A stretch of DNA of 64,000 nucleotides from Ichthyophis bannanicus (taxonomy: Eukaryota > Chordata > Amphibia > Gymnophiona > Ichthyophiidae). The stretch is taken from the NCBI GenBank assembly GCA_033557465.1, contig CM066043.1, forward strand, positions 109,110,278 to 109,174,277, written 5' to 3'. The position numbers were made by a program, and so were the translations under genes. Under the pieces are notes generated by a model. The model made no database searches, was not told the DNA's origin, and saw only the letters and a program-made list of their open reading frames with translations. This document shows, piece by piece, positions 19,553 through 29,663 of the stretch (position 1 is the first letter of the stretch; each line of letters starts with the position of its first letter).

Positions 19553-21436
19553 AGAACTTAGCCTTCCTGGCCCTCAACGGACCAGAACCTTCCACCATTC
19601 CAGGAAGGTTATGCCACTTTGCCCCCAGATGGGGGCAGATAACAGCAGAACATTGGACTCTCTCCATTATAAAAGAGGGGTACAAGCTTCACTTTCTACG
19701 CATGCCCCCTCCCACAATGGTAAGACAGTTCAATTCTCAGACCTCTCTCATCAACCTGTTAGATCTAGAGGTCACTATCCTTCTTGCCCAAGGGGCGATA
19801 GAAGAGGTACCCATTCCTCAACAGGGTGCAGGGTTTTACTCCCCCTATTTCCTTATCCCAAAGAAAACAGGGGGACACAGACCTATTTTAGATCTCAGAG
19901 AATTGAACAAATTCCTGTTCAAGGAGAAATTCAAGATGATTTCTCTGGGAACCCTGCTGCCATACCTTCAGAGTCGGGATTGGCTTTGTTCTCTAGATCT
20001 CAAGGATGCGTGCACTCATATTCTCATCCATCCAACTCACAGAAAGTTCCTTTGGTTCCTCTTTCAAGGAAAGCACTACCAATACAGGGTGCTTCCTTTT
20101 GGCCTGGCCTCAGCACCAAGGGTGTTTACTAAATGCATGGCTGTGGTAGCAGCATTTCTTCGCACTCTAAGAATATTCATCTTCCCCTACTTAGATGACT
20201 GGCTCATTCGAGCCCCATCAGAGTCAGAGGCCAGGATTTCTCTATCGTGTACAATGCGTATCCTTCAATATTTGGGTCTGGTCATAAACATCCCAAAATC
20301 CAGCCTAACTCCCACTCAGTCTCTAGAGTTCATAGGAGCTTTGCTGGATACCAGGAAATCAAGGGCCTATCTTCCCCAGACCTGTTGCCTTCGCATGGTG
20401 CAGTTAGCTTCTCAAGCAGTGCTAAAGCCTCATCTCACTGCTCGAGAAATGTTGCAACTACTAGGCCACATGGCATCTACCGTGCATGTGGTTCCTTATG
20501 CTCGCCTCCATATGAGAGCAGCCCAGTGGACTTTATCCACTCAATGGACCCAGGCATCAGGGTTCCTGTCAGACAAAATAGCAAACACAAATCGTCTATT
20601 TTGTCCCTCCAATGGTGGCAGTCCACTCAAAACCTGTTGGTGGGGTCCCCATTACAACAACCTTTACCCCAGGCAATTCTCACAACAGTTGCTTCAACAA
20701 TGGGTTGGGGAGCTCATCTGCAAGACCTCTCCACCCAAGGCACTTGGACTCCACAGGAGACTCATCTACACATCAATCTCTTAGAGCTCAGAGCAATCTT
20801 CCTTGCTCAGCGAGTGTTCCACACCCTGCTCAGCTACAAGACAGTCCTCATTCATACAGACAATCAAGTAGTCATGTTCTACGTGAACAAGCAGGGAGGA
20901 GCAGGCTCTCTGTCGCGTTGCAACGAAGCTTTGCGACTATGGGCCCTCGCCAGAGAGCATCAGATTCATCTCCTGGCAGTGTATCTTCCAGGTATTCAAA
21001 ACTCTTGGACAGACAGACTCAGTTGTGTTCTGCTTCCACACGAATGGTCTCTACATACAGACCAGGTTGCCAAGATTTTTCAAATTTGGGGAACCCCGGA
21101 CATAGACCTTTTTGCAAGTCTGTTGAATGCCAAACTTCCCCGATTCTGTTCCAGAATTCCGGCTCAGTGCTCTCAGGCCAGGGATGCTTTCCTCCTTTAT
21201 TGGGGTCAAGACTTCCTTTATGCCTTTCCACCCATTCCCCTGATTCCCAAAACCCTGTTCAATCTTCAGAGAGACAGAGGCCGTATGATTCTCATAGCTC
21301 CACATTGGCCACGGCAAGTGTGGTTCCCTCTCTGGAGTTAGGGTCTGCTCCAGATCTCCTGTCTCAAGAGGACGGAAGGTTATGGCATCCCAATCCCCAG
21401 TCTCTGCATCTCAGGGCTTGGTTGCTGAAGGCCTAG
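19553..21436 (+). pseudogene. DIRS-B RT, RNase H and methylase-like ORF2 (B1)
   Basis: RT is open from about 19553 to 20590. It has LDLRELNKFL, SLDLKDACTHI (Tyr to Cys in motif A), LPFGLASAPRVFTK and IFPYLDDWLIR. A shift near 20590 moves to the frame with RNase H (INLLELRAIFLAQRV; TDNQVVMFYVNKQGG). The first RNase H aspartate is replaced, LTTVAS for LTTDAS (GTT at 20688-20690). The methylase part (LYAFPPIPLIPKTL; ILIAPHWPRQVWFPL) ends with a further shift near 21338. It is inactive on at least three counts. Confidence 0.85.
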
Positions 21437-21614
21437 ATCTTCATGATTTTAACCTTTCTCAGCAAGAAAAGGATATCCTTTATGCTTCTAGAAAACCTTT
21501 CACAAGACGCTCTTATGCTTTCAAGTGGAAAAGGTTTACCATATGGTGTTCGCAGAAGGGTCTTAGCCCCCTTGCGATACCTCTGGAATCATTACTGGAG
21601 TATCTCCTTCATAT
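21382..21614 (+). pseudogene. DIRS-B recombinase N-terminus (B1), cut by B2
   Basis: ATG at 21382 overlaps the end of ORF2 and reads MASQSPVSASQGLVAEGLDL, followed by the SAM-like domain (ASRKPFTRRSYAFKWKRFTI) and LLEYLLHI. The B2 left end then interrupts it. The catalytic half is absent. This copy gives the clearest start codon for ORF3 in the family. Confidence 0.8.
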
Positions 21615-21982
21615 CTCCAGGAACAAGCAGGAATGAGTCTTCACATATGGGTACGTCGGTACCGACGGAGTCTGCGCGGGAACGCTTCCCAGCGTCCAAT
21701 CAAGAGCTTTTGGAAGCATCCCAGCACGCCTGCGCGCTGCCTTCCCGCCTTTCCCAACTGCCTCTCCTCAGTTTTCGTTTTTCTGCGGAGCCGGCAGGAC
21801 GTCCTCCTGTCACCGCAGAAAATTCTTATTTTTATTTTTCTTGTGGTCGCGGCTGTCTTCCCCGACGCCACCAGTACCGCCGGTGTTTTGTTTTCTTGAA
21901 AAATTTTCCTTTTCCACGGGATATTTTTTCTTCATAGTGTCCCACGGTCTCTTAGGCCTTTTAGGCCTCTTCTTTTTCCTTC

Positions 21983-24247
21983 ATGGAACCGCCAGACACT
22001 TTCTCCAAGGAATGTTCACACTGTGGCGGTACAACTTTATTTCTAGACCCCCAAAATCGGTGTCTAACCTGCTTGAGAAGAAGTTTTCAACATCAAGGTT
22101 CCCTTGATATACGGTTGCCCTCCAACTTCGGGGCACCGTCCCTTTCTTCTTCCTCACAGGATCAGGTAACCCTCAAACAGTCTGTTAAGACTAGTCAGTC
22201 CTCCAGTGGTAGGTCTCATGCACAGCATGTAGACGGCTCTGGCCTTGCCCTTGAGGGCCCACTGGCTTCAGAACCCCGGCGGGAGTCTTTGGTCTCCAAA
22301 GCATATAAGGGGTTTCAGGTTGTTCCTGAGGTTCACCCCTCACAGAACATACCTCAGCCGTGTCCGGTGGTGGCATCCGCTTCGAGCGGTACCGTTACCC
22401 CGGTACCGGCACTGGTGTTGGATGAAACACTCCTCACCAGGGATCGTCATCTGGTGTCCTCAGTACCTTCGGGACCGGTGGATACAGTCCAGACTGACTT
22501 TCCATTATCGGTACCAGCACCGATACTACCTCCGACGTCGGTACCCTCCAGACGTGCATCGATAGCCTCGCTTCCTTCGATGCCGAGTCTGGAATCGATC
22601 TCTAGTCTGGAGGATTGGGTACCGACTCGCCTTGGTACCGGATTTCGGCGATACCAAAGGCTCGGTTCCGATGATTCTGATCCACAACTTTCGGTTCCTT
22701 CCAGGCCGATTGAGTTGCCACTGTTTGACCTTTCTTCACCGGTGTCAAACACGGTACCGACATCGGTACCGACGACCTCATTATCTTTGCGGTCGATGCC
22801 TTCCATGCTTCGCTTATCAGGCTCTTTGCCCTCGATGCCGAGTTTGGAATCGATCTCTAGTCTAGAAGACTCGGTACCACTATTCTTTGGTACTGACATC
22901 GATCGATACCGGTGCTTCGGTACCGAGGATAGTGCCCGGTTGGGTTCGGTCACCTTGGTGCCGATTGAACTTTCATCGATGACCAATCCGATGTCTTTGT
23001 CAGGCTCGACTCCGACATTGGTACCGCTATTGACATTGGTACCAGTATCCACAATAGCATCGTGGCAAACGTCTACCATGCTTTTCTCAACAGCATCGAT
23101 CCATTTTAGACCAGCCTTGGAGTCGATACCTGGCATGGACACTGTGGTAAGGACGGCTGCTGCTCATGATACCCAGTACCGGCAACCATCCCTTCAACAT
23201 TCCACACTTCACTGTGCAGGATCTTCTATTCCTATGTATTTGAATACCTCTGTGGATGTTCAGGCTAGTTCTTTAAATCTACCCTGTCCAAGAGAGATTC
23301 CTGTTAGGGATCCCTCTTTTCAGAGTTTCCTCCTGGATATAGCGAGATTTCTTGCCATCCCTATCCCAGGACATGATCCTGCACAAGACTCTCTTTCTAC
23401 CAAAGAGAAGGGGAACATAATGCTCCCTTTGCATCATTCCTTGCAGGATCTCCTCCTAGGAATGTGGGAAACACCTTTCAGAGTACCCCCACCTCCCAGG
23501 GCAACTGATCTCTTATATCAGGTGCCCCCAACTCCAGGGTTTCAAAAGACTCAACTTCCTCATCATTCCATAGTGGTGGAATCAGCAGTGAGGCAGATAA
23601 AGAGTAAGAAAAGGCACTCTTCCTATCCGCCAGATCGTGAGTCTAAAACACTAGATGACTTTGGACGTCAAACCTTCCAGACATCTATGCTTTCTGCAAG
23701 AATTCTCTCATATATATTCTATATGAGTCTTTCTCTTGAGGAGGTCACAAAGCAATTACATCTTTTGTCTCCTTTCCTTTCAGATTCCAGGAGTGCAGAA
23801 TATTCCTCACTGCTTAAGCATATCCAGAATATCTCTTGGTTTCTTTCTCGTGCTTCCCTAGACTCTTTTGAGTCTGTTAGCAGGACTTCTGCTATAGCTA
23901 TAGGGGCATGACGTAGAGCCTGGCTCCAAGCTTCAGACTTGGACAAATGGGCACAACTAAGGCTGGGACATACTCCTTGCACTGGAGAAAATCTTTTCAA
24001 CAAGGAGTCTTTACGTCAGGTTACTCAGTTGTCCACTGATTTACCTATTTCTAAGGGTTCTTCTACCCCTTCCTCTGTTTCAGCACGTAGGAAGTGTCCT
24101 ACCACTCTTTCTCCCCACAGGAGAAGACGTTTTTATTCATCACTTGCCCATCATACAGATGTTCCCCAACAGGGAAAGCATCGTCCTGGTCTAAAGCATC
24201 CAACTTCTCACCAGGCTCAGCAAACCCAGCACCTGCAGGGTTTCTGA
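21983..24247 (+). pseudogene. DIRS-B gag-like ORF1 (B2), near intact with one TGA
   Basis: One frame of about 754 codons has a single in-frame TGA at 23909-23911 where B5 encodes Arg (CGN), which suggests a CpG transition. The N-terminus MEPPDTFSKECSHCGGTTLF differs from B1 but keeps CxxC and CLTC pairs. The middle (22380-23100) is Ser/Val/Pro/Thr-rich and contains two copies of SMPSLESISSLEDWVPTR-like segments. The core is standard: LLLGMWETPFRVPPPPR, PGFQKTQLPHHS, RILSYIFYMSLSLEEV. The tail after the TGA (to 24247) is basic and Gln-rich. It is much longer than the family A gag (about 635 codons). Readthrough or very recent decay would both explain the state. Confidence 0.82.
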
Positions 24248-24496
24248 TCATTCATCATCAGATGCTTGTGACTCTTTGGGTTAGAATCTCTAATTGCTTC
24301 TTCACAGTAGCGGCAATTCACTACTTTTTCTAACCCCTACACATGGATCTCTTTCCAAAAGATATCCATTTTTTCTATTTCTATGAGCTGTCAGGTTATC
24401 CATGCCTATAAATCACAGGTTTCTCCTCTTTTTCCTTGCTAGGGAAAGAGGTCCAGCCACTATCAGATGATAGTTCCCGTGCCAGCATGTATTTTT
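24248..24496 (+). other. B2 sequence after gag, no gene seen
   Basis: This is T-rich sequence with no open frame of note and no similarity to the RT start found after gag in B1 (19553) and B3 (32444). The last 60 bases resemble B5 near 46170-46210. It ends in GTATTTTT, the insertion point of A2. Confidence 0.6.
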
Positions 24497-24606
24497 CTCC
24501 AGGACCAAGCAGGAAGTCAGTCCTCACATATGGGTGACGTCGGCGCCGACTGAGCCCTCGTGGAGCAATTTCCCCAGCTTTCAAAGAAAACCTTTGGGAA
24601 TTGCAG

Positions 24607-24648
24607 CGCGCATGCGCGGTCCCCTTCCCGCCCAAGGGTGCCATCTTG
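24607..24648 (+). promoter_or_regulatory. Promoter-like module of A2 left repeat
   Basis: CGCGCATGCGCG at 24607-24618, TTCCCGCC at 24625-24632 and GCCATCTTG at 24640-24648 are identical in order and spacing to A1. Conservation across copies is expected for any terminal repeat, so function is inferred from motif identity only. Confidence 0.45.
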
Positions 24649-24901
24649 CTCAGTCTTCTTTTTTCCGCGGAGCCCTACAGACGCTGTTTGTGATCGCCGC
24701 TGAAAAAGTTTATTTTCTTTCTTATTTTTCTTTTTTCTCGGTTCGACGCCGGTTACTTTTCCCGCCCGGACCCGCTACGCCGGTATCTGGTCAGTTTCTT
24801 TATTTTTCGGTTTTTTGACCTTCGTGACAGGCGTTCGCGCCATTTTTCATTTTTCCCTGGCAGCCCTGTCTTTTGACCTCGCAGGGGCCCTTTTTCCCTC
24901 G

Positions 24902-25525
24902 ATGGCTGCCAGCAGGTTTAAGAAGTGTGATTGCTGTAAGAAACTTATGTCTCTTACCGACACATACGACTGCTGCCTCCGCTGCCTCGGACCCGATCAT
25001 GACCCGATGATCTGTGGTCCATGTGGCAAGATGTCCTCAAAAGCGTTGAGGATTCGGCAGCATCAAAGGGAACGGATCTTCTCTGACTCCGCGTCCGGCC
25101 GGGCCCGGATCTCGTCAGAGGCTTCGACGTCCCGGGACTCCGGTCCTGAGCATCGTCGGAGTTCCTCTGAGCGGGGGTCTCCTACCCGGGAACATCATCG
25201 GAAGAAAAAACCCGCGAGGGCGGCGTCGGTGGACGCTCCTGGTTCCTCGAGGGCCAGGTCGCATAGCCCCGATAGCCGTCCCGGGTTCTCGGAGTCGGAG
25301 AGGCATTCGAAACATCCTCGTCTCGAAATGGAGTCGCCTGGACACGTGAGTACTGTAGTCCTCGTGGACTCGCCTCCGAAGGAGCCGACGTCGTCGGGGC
25401 CCGAGTCGGGGGCTGCTGGGTCTCCTGAGCTTGGACTCAGGTTGGCGGCCTTGGAGAGCAGTTTGGCTGCCTTCATGGACCAGCAGCGGGCAGTGATCGC
25501 TGGCCTCGCCAATGCGTCTGCCCCG
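24902..25525 (+). pseudogene. DIRS-A gag 5' portion (A2), ends at inversion
   Basis: ATG 24902 begins MAASRFKKCDCCKKLMSLTD, with the cysteine cluster and Ser/Arg-rich segment (RARSHSPDSRPGFSESE) uninterrupted for about 208 codons. At ALAN-to-ASAPA the frame runs into the inverted RT segment at 25526. This part of gag has no frameshift, so the element was probably young when it was rearranged. Confidence 0.85.
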
Positions 25526-27825
25526 GCCACCACAGCTAGGCATTTGGTGAACACCCTGGGGGCGGAGGAGAGGCCAAAGGGCAGGACTCTGTACTGGTAA
25601 TGATTTCCTCCCACAACAAACCTGACTGAGCAGGTCGCATGTTCAGGAGGGCATTGGGGGTCACATGGACCGTGGAAGCCATATGGCCGAGCAGTCTCAG
25701 AAATTGCCTGGCAGAGACCAGGGAATTGCTGTGAAAGTGGCCGGCGAGATCGATGAGCCTGTGCGCTCTGTCCAGAGGCAGGAAGGCCCGCGCCTGAAGT
25801 GTGCTTAACCGTGCGCCGATGAATTCGAGATCTTGAGAGGGGAGCAGAGACACAGTGCGATGAGTGGCCTGAGTGGCCTCTTGGGAAGACTGGGCCCTGA
25901 TGAGCCAGTCGTCCAGGTATGGAAACACAAAAAGGCCTTGAAGTCTTAGATAGGCTGCCACCACTGCTAGGCATTTGGTGAAGACCCTGGGGGCGGAGGA
26001 TAGGCCAAAGGACAGGACTCTGTACTGGTAATGATTTCCTCCCACAACAAATCGGAGATATGGTCTGTGGTCTGGATGAATAAGGATGTGAGTATAGGCA
26101 TCCTTGAGATCTAAGGAGCATAGCCAGTCTCCCTGTTGGAGGTATGGCAGCAGGATTCCAAGGGTAAGCATCTTGAACTTTTCCCTCGCCAGGAACTTGT
26201 TGAGGTTTCGCAAGTCCAGGATGGGTCTGAGGCCTCCCGTTCTTTTTGGTATCAGAAAGTACCTGGAATAAAAGCCGTGACCTCTCAGGTGGTGGGGCAC
26301 CGGTTCCACAGCCTGTTCCTGAAGAAGACTTGCTAACTCCTGAAGGAGTAAGTCCCTGTGCAGAGGGAGTCTTGGAGGCTCCCCTGGAAAGTAGGAGGGA
26401 GGTACCTGGTGAAAGTGTAGAAGATAGCCGTTCTGAACTATATGAAGCACCCAGGTATCTGAGGCGATGGCTGACCACCTGTGGGCAAAGTGGACCAGCC
26501 GGCCTCCTGTGCTGAGAGAAACCAGCTGAGGGGAAGAGGCTATGCTGATGGAGTCAAAAACCCCCACCCTGCTGAGCAGGGGCCGGTGTTGTGGGCTTGG
26601 GGGCCTGCTGCCTACGGGACCCATTACCCCGTCCCTTGGCCTGCTGACCCTTTTGGGGAGCTGCTGAGGCCTGATACTGAGGGTAGTATTTATAGGCAGC
26701 CGCCTTCCTCGGGTAAAAGGGCTTTTTCCCCGAGCCCTTCTTCTTCTGAGAAGGGGCAGAGGTTTTCCTGGACAGCCTAGTTCTGGTCAGAGTCTTGGTC
26801 TCAATTTGTGCAGCCTTTTCAGCCATGGGTTTGCCAAAGAGGTTTTCACCTCTGCAGGGGACATCGACCAACTTGTCCTGGACCCATGGCTCCAGGTCGG
26901 ATGACTGAAGCCAAGCCTGTCGGCGGGCACCGATGCCGGCCCCGGCTACTCGAGCCGATGCTTCGAAGCCATCGTAGGCTGCTCGAGAGAGAAATTTCGA
27001 GCACTCTCGAATACCAGTGGACAAGGCTTGGAACCTCTGCAAAGGTTCCTCGGAGAGACCAGCAGAGAACCCGGCAATTTCTTTTGCCAGATCTCGGAGA
27101 TACATGCCCATATAGAGTTGGTAGGTCTGGACTCGACAAGCAAGCATAGAGCCCTGGAAGCACTTCCTACCGAGGGCATCCAGGCTCCGGGCCTCCCGGC
27201 CGGGAGGCACCGAGGAGTGCATCTTCTGACTCTTGAGTCGATGCATGGCCGATTCCACCACCATGGAATGGTGCGGTAGTTGTGCCTTTTGGAACCCGGG
27301 GCTCTTGCGGACTCGATAAATGGAATCGACCTGCTTGCTTAACACCGGCGCCGACGCCGGGCTCTCCCACATGCGGAAGAGAAGTTGTTCCAGCATCGGA
27401 GGAACCGGTACAGTAAAGGCCTCCTTCGGGGGAGAGTCATACTGGAGGGCATCGAGCTCTTTGGCTCGAGGCTCCTCCTCGGAATCCGCGGGGAATGCCA
27501 AGGCCTTGGCCATATCCCGCACGAAGTCCGAGAACCGGGTGTCCTCCGGGGGGGACCGTCTCCGAGGTTCGGACTCGGGCGAGTCCGATGGGACACACCG
27601 AGTCCGAAAAGTACCAGGTGACTCTTCGTCCTCCGTTTCCCAGTCGGACTCCTCGGAGGAGTAATCGAGCGGCTCCGGTCGGGCGGGCACCGATGCCCTC
27701 CGCCCCGACACCGAGGGAGTCGGCGTCGACGACCTCGGTCCCGAACGGGAGGCCGAGGGAGACCGCGACCGAGGATCGGCTCGGTTGTCGGGGCAGACGC
27801 ATTGGCGAGGCCAGCGATTACTGCC
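25526..27825 (-). pseudogene. Inverted internal segment of A2: gag, RT and a short duplication
   Basis: Read on the minus strand from 27825, this is gag from RPEPLDYSSEESDWETEDEE through the core (YMGMYLRDLAKEIAGFSAGL) to QQGGGF near 26554. It continues with the overlapping ORF2, starting MGPVGSRPPSPQHRPLLSR at 26624, through SLDLKDAYTHI and FPYLDDWLIR to the connection domain near 25622. The last 95 bases (25526-25620) repeat the RT stretch at 25957-26050 (FGLSSAPRVFTKCLAVV). Both the inverted and upright parts contain the gag stretch near CCAGCGATTACTGCC, so the event was a copy-and-invert and not a simple flip. Confidence 0.85.
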
Positions 27826-27918
27826 TCTTTGTCTTTCCATACCTGGACGACTGGCTCATAAGAGCCCAGTCTTCCCAAGAGGCCACTCGGGCCACTCATC
27901 GCACTGTGACTCTCCTCC
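27826..27918 (+). pseudogene. A2 RT fragment, upright, before the LTR
   Basis: TTTGTCTTTCCATACCTGGA and the following bases encode the catalytic YLDDWLIRAQSSQEATRAT segment in the plus direction. It continues across the LTR insertion into CTCCAGCACTTGGGTTTTGT at 28461. The preceding junction at about 27825 shares CCT with the inverted copy. Confidence 0.8.
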
Positions 27919-28460
27919 TGTAGCGGCGGAACGCCACCAAACCAATTACACCAGGATTCTTTATCAAGGTTCAAGCCAGTTTATTGTATACAAGGCAGTC
28001 TAAAAAATGACAGAGCCCCGCTTTAGCGGAAACATGTTCATTTTATACAGTTTAAACATTTTGATACATGAAAGCATTCTATTGGTCTTATGCTAATTTC
28101 TACAAACTTTCCATTGGTCTGACATTTCCCTGAATTTGACCAATCAGGATCTATGCCCTTTGCTCTGCTTTCTCCAGCTAGCTGAACAATGGCTTGGTTC
28201 AAACCTGGTTACTTTCCTTTATCAAGGTCATATCTAGCTCCTAAAATGTGTAAGTAACAATTCTGGAGTAACGATTTAACATACAGGCATTGTATTCACT
28301 TTGTGCAAACCTTGCTATAGCAGCATTTCATTCTAAAGCGATATTTAATTCTGTCTTTTAATTTTATGTCTCAGCACTACTGAAATCCAGGCTTGGTTCT
28401 TAGGCCTGTCATTTTTCAGGTTCAGGCTTATGGCCTAGTCTATAGGTCTTGGCTACCACA
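27919..28460 (-). mobile_element. Solo LTR, retroviral type
   Basis: This is a 542 bp insertion that is TG...CA-bounded and flanked by a 4-base target duplication CTCC (27915-27918 and 28461-28464). On the minus strand it starts TGTGGTAGCC and ends GCCGCTACA. It contains TATAAAATG (near 28045) and, downstream, AATAAA (near 27975) in the right spacing for U3-R-U5. A 4-base duplication is usual for gammaretrovirus-like endogenous elements and also occurs in some Ty3/gypsy elements. No internal genes remain, as expected after LTR-LTR recombination. The host sequence is A2 RT. Confidence 0.85.
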
Positions 28461-29663
28461 CTCCAGCACTTGGGTTTTGTCATAAACTTCGCAAAGTCCA
28501 CTTTGCTCCCCTCTCAAAATCTAGAATTCATCGGCGCAAGGTTGGACACACTTCAGGCGTGAGCCTTCCTGCCTCTAGACAGGGCACACCGGCTCATGGA
28601 TCTACCCAGCCACTTTCACAGCAATTCCCTGGTCTCCGCCAGGCAATTTCTGAGGCTGCTCGGCCATATGGCTTCTACGGTCCATGTTACCCCCAATGCC
28701 CGCCTGAACATGCGCCCTGCTCAATGGTGCCTTCGCACTCAATGGCATCAGGCCACGGGGAGTCTGGCGGACTCAGTACAGGTTTCCGACCTACTGGTCT
28801 CTTCTCTGAGGTGGTGGCTTCATCTACCAAACCTAGTGCTGGGGGTGGATTTTCAATCTCCACCGCCTTCTCAGGTGCTAACAACCGATGCTTCTCTCCT
28901 GGGTTGGGGAGCACATTGCCAGGGGACGTGTACTCAAGGCCTCTGGACTCCTTGGGAGTCTGCTCAACAGATAAACTTCCTGGAGCTCAGAGCCATCCGC
29001 CTAGCTCTGAAGGCCTTCTCCCACCTCACTTCTCACCAGTCTGTGCTAATCCAGACGGACAATCAAGTTGCGATGTTCTACGTGAACAAACAAGGAGGTA
29101 CCGGCTCCTTCCTTCTCTGTCAGGAGGTACGGAGACTGTGCTCTTGGGCCGTCCTTCATGGAATCCTGCTCAAAGCTGTCTATCTCCCAGGTCAAGAAAA
29201 TATCCTGGCAGACAGACTAAGCAGGATCCTCCAACCTCACGAGTGGAGATTGGATCTGTTCGTGGTTCAGCAGATCTTTCTCAAGTGGGGTCTCCCCACC
29301 GTGGATCTCTTTGCCAGTCCCCAGAACCGGCAGCTTCCCAAATTCTGCTCTCGTCAACCGCATCCTCTCAGAGTGGCGGCGGATGCTTTCCTGATTCCAT
29401 GGTCCACAGGCCTCTTGTATGCCTTTCCTCCCATGCCACTGGTGTCTCGGACACTCTTCAAAGTTCTCAGAGACAGAGCCTCCATGATCCTAGTGGCTCC
29501 CCGGTGGCCGAGACAGCCCTGGTTCCTGCTTCTGATGCAGCTGGCGGTGGACACTCCTCTTCCTCTGGGGTTTCAACCCGATCTCCTGTCACAGGATCAG
29601 GGGACTCTCCTACACCCCAACCTCCGGTCCCTTCATCTGATGGCCTGGCTGCTGAGAGGGTAG
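28461..29663 (+). pseudogene. DIRS-A RT C-terminus, RNase H and methylase (A2)
   Basis: RT connection sequence leads into RNase H with VLTTDASLLGWGAH, INFLELRAIRLALKAF, TDNQVAMFYVNKQGG and LPGQENILADRLSRIL. The methylase-like tail reads LLYAFPPMPLVSRTLF and ILVAPRWPRQPWF, ending LLRG at 29663. From 28596 this is one uninterrupted frame of 355 codons, with all visible RNase H acidic residues present. It cannot act as part of a polymerase because the upstream part is inverted. Confidence 0.85.

Larger units (their letters stand above)
17291..21614 (+). mobile_element. DIRS-B element B1, 3' truncated by B2
   Basis: The left end CTCCAGGAACAAGCAGGAA is at 17291. Gag, pol and the start of the recombinase follow until 21614, where the left end of B2 begins. 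No right end that can be paired with B1 is found. The repeat region uses the family B variant (GGTATCGTCGGTACCGATGG). Genes carry a moderate number of frameshifts. Confidence 0.85.
21615..24496 (+). mobile_element. DIRS-B element B2, gag-only type, followed by A2
   Basis: The left end CTCCAGGAACAAGCAGGAAT (21615) lies within the B1 recombinase gene. One very long gag frame occupies 21983-24247. The sequence after it is non-coding and resembles the non-coding part that follows gag in B5 (TATCAGATGATAGTTCCCGT against TATCCCCTGATAGTTTCTAT). No RT sequence follows gag, unlike B1 and B3, whose pol frames start at the gag stop. A2 begins at 24497 after a T run. Confidence 0.75.
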
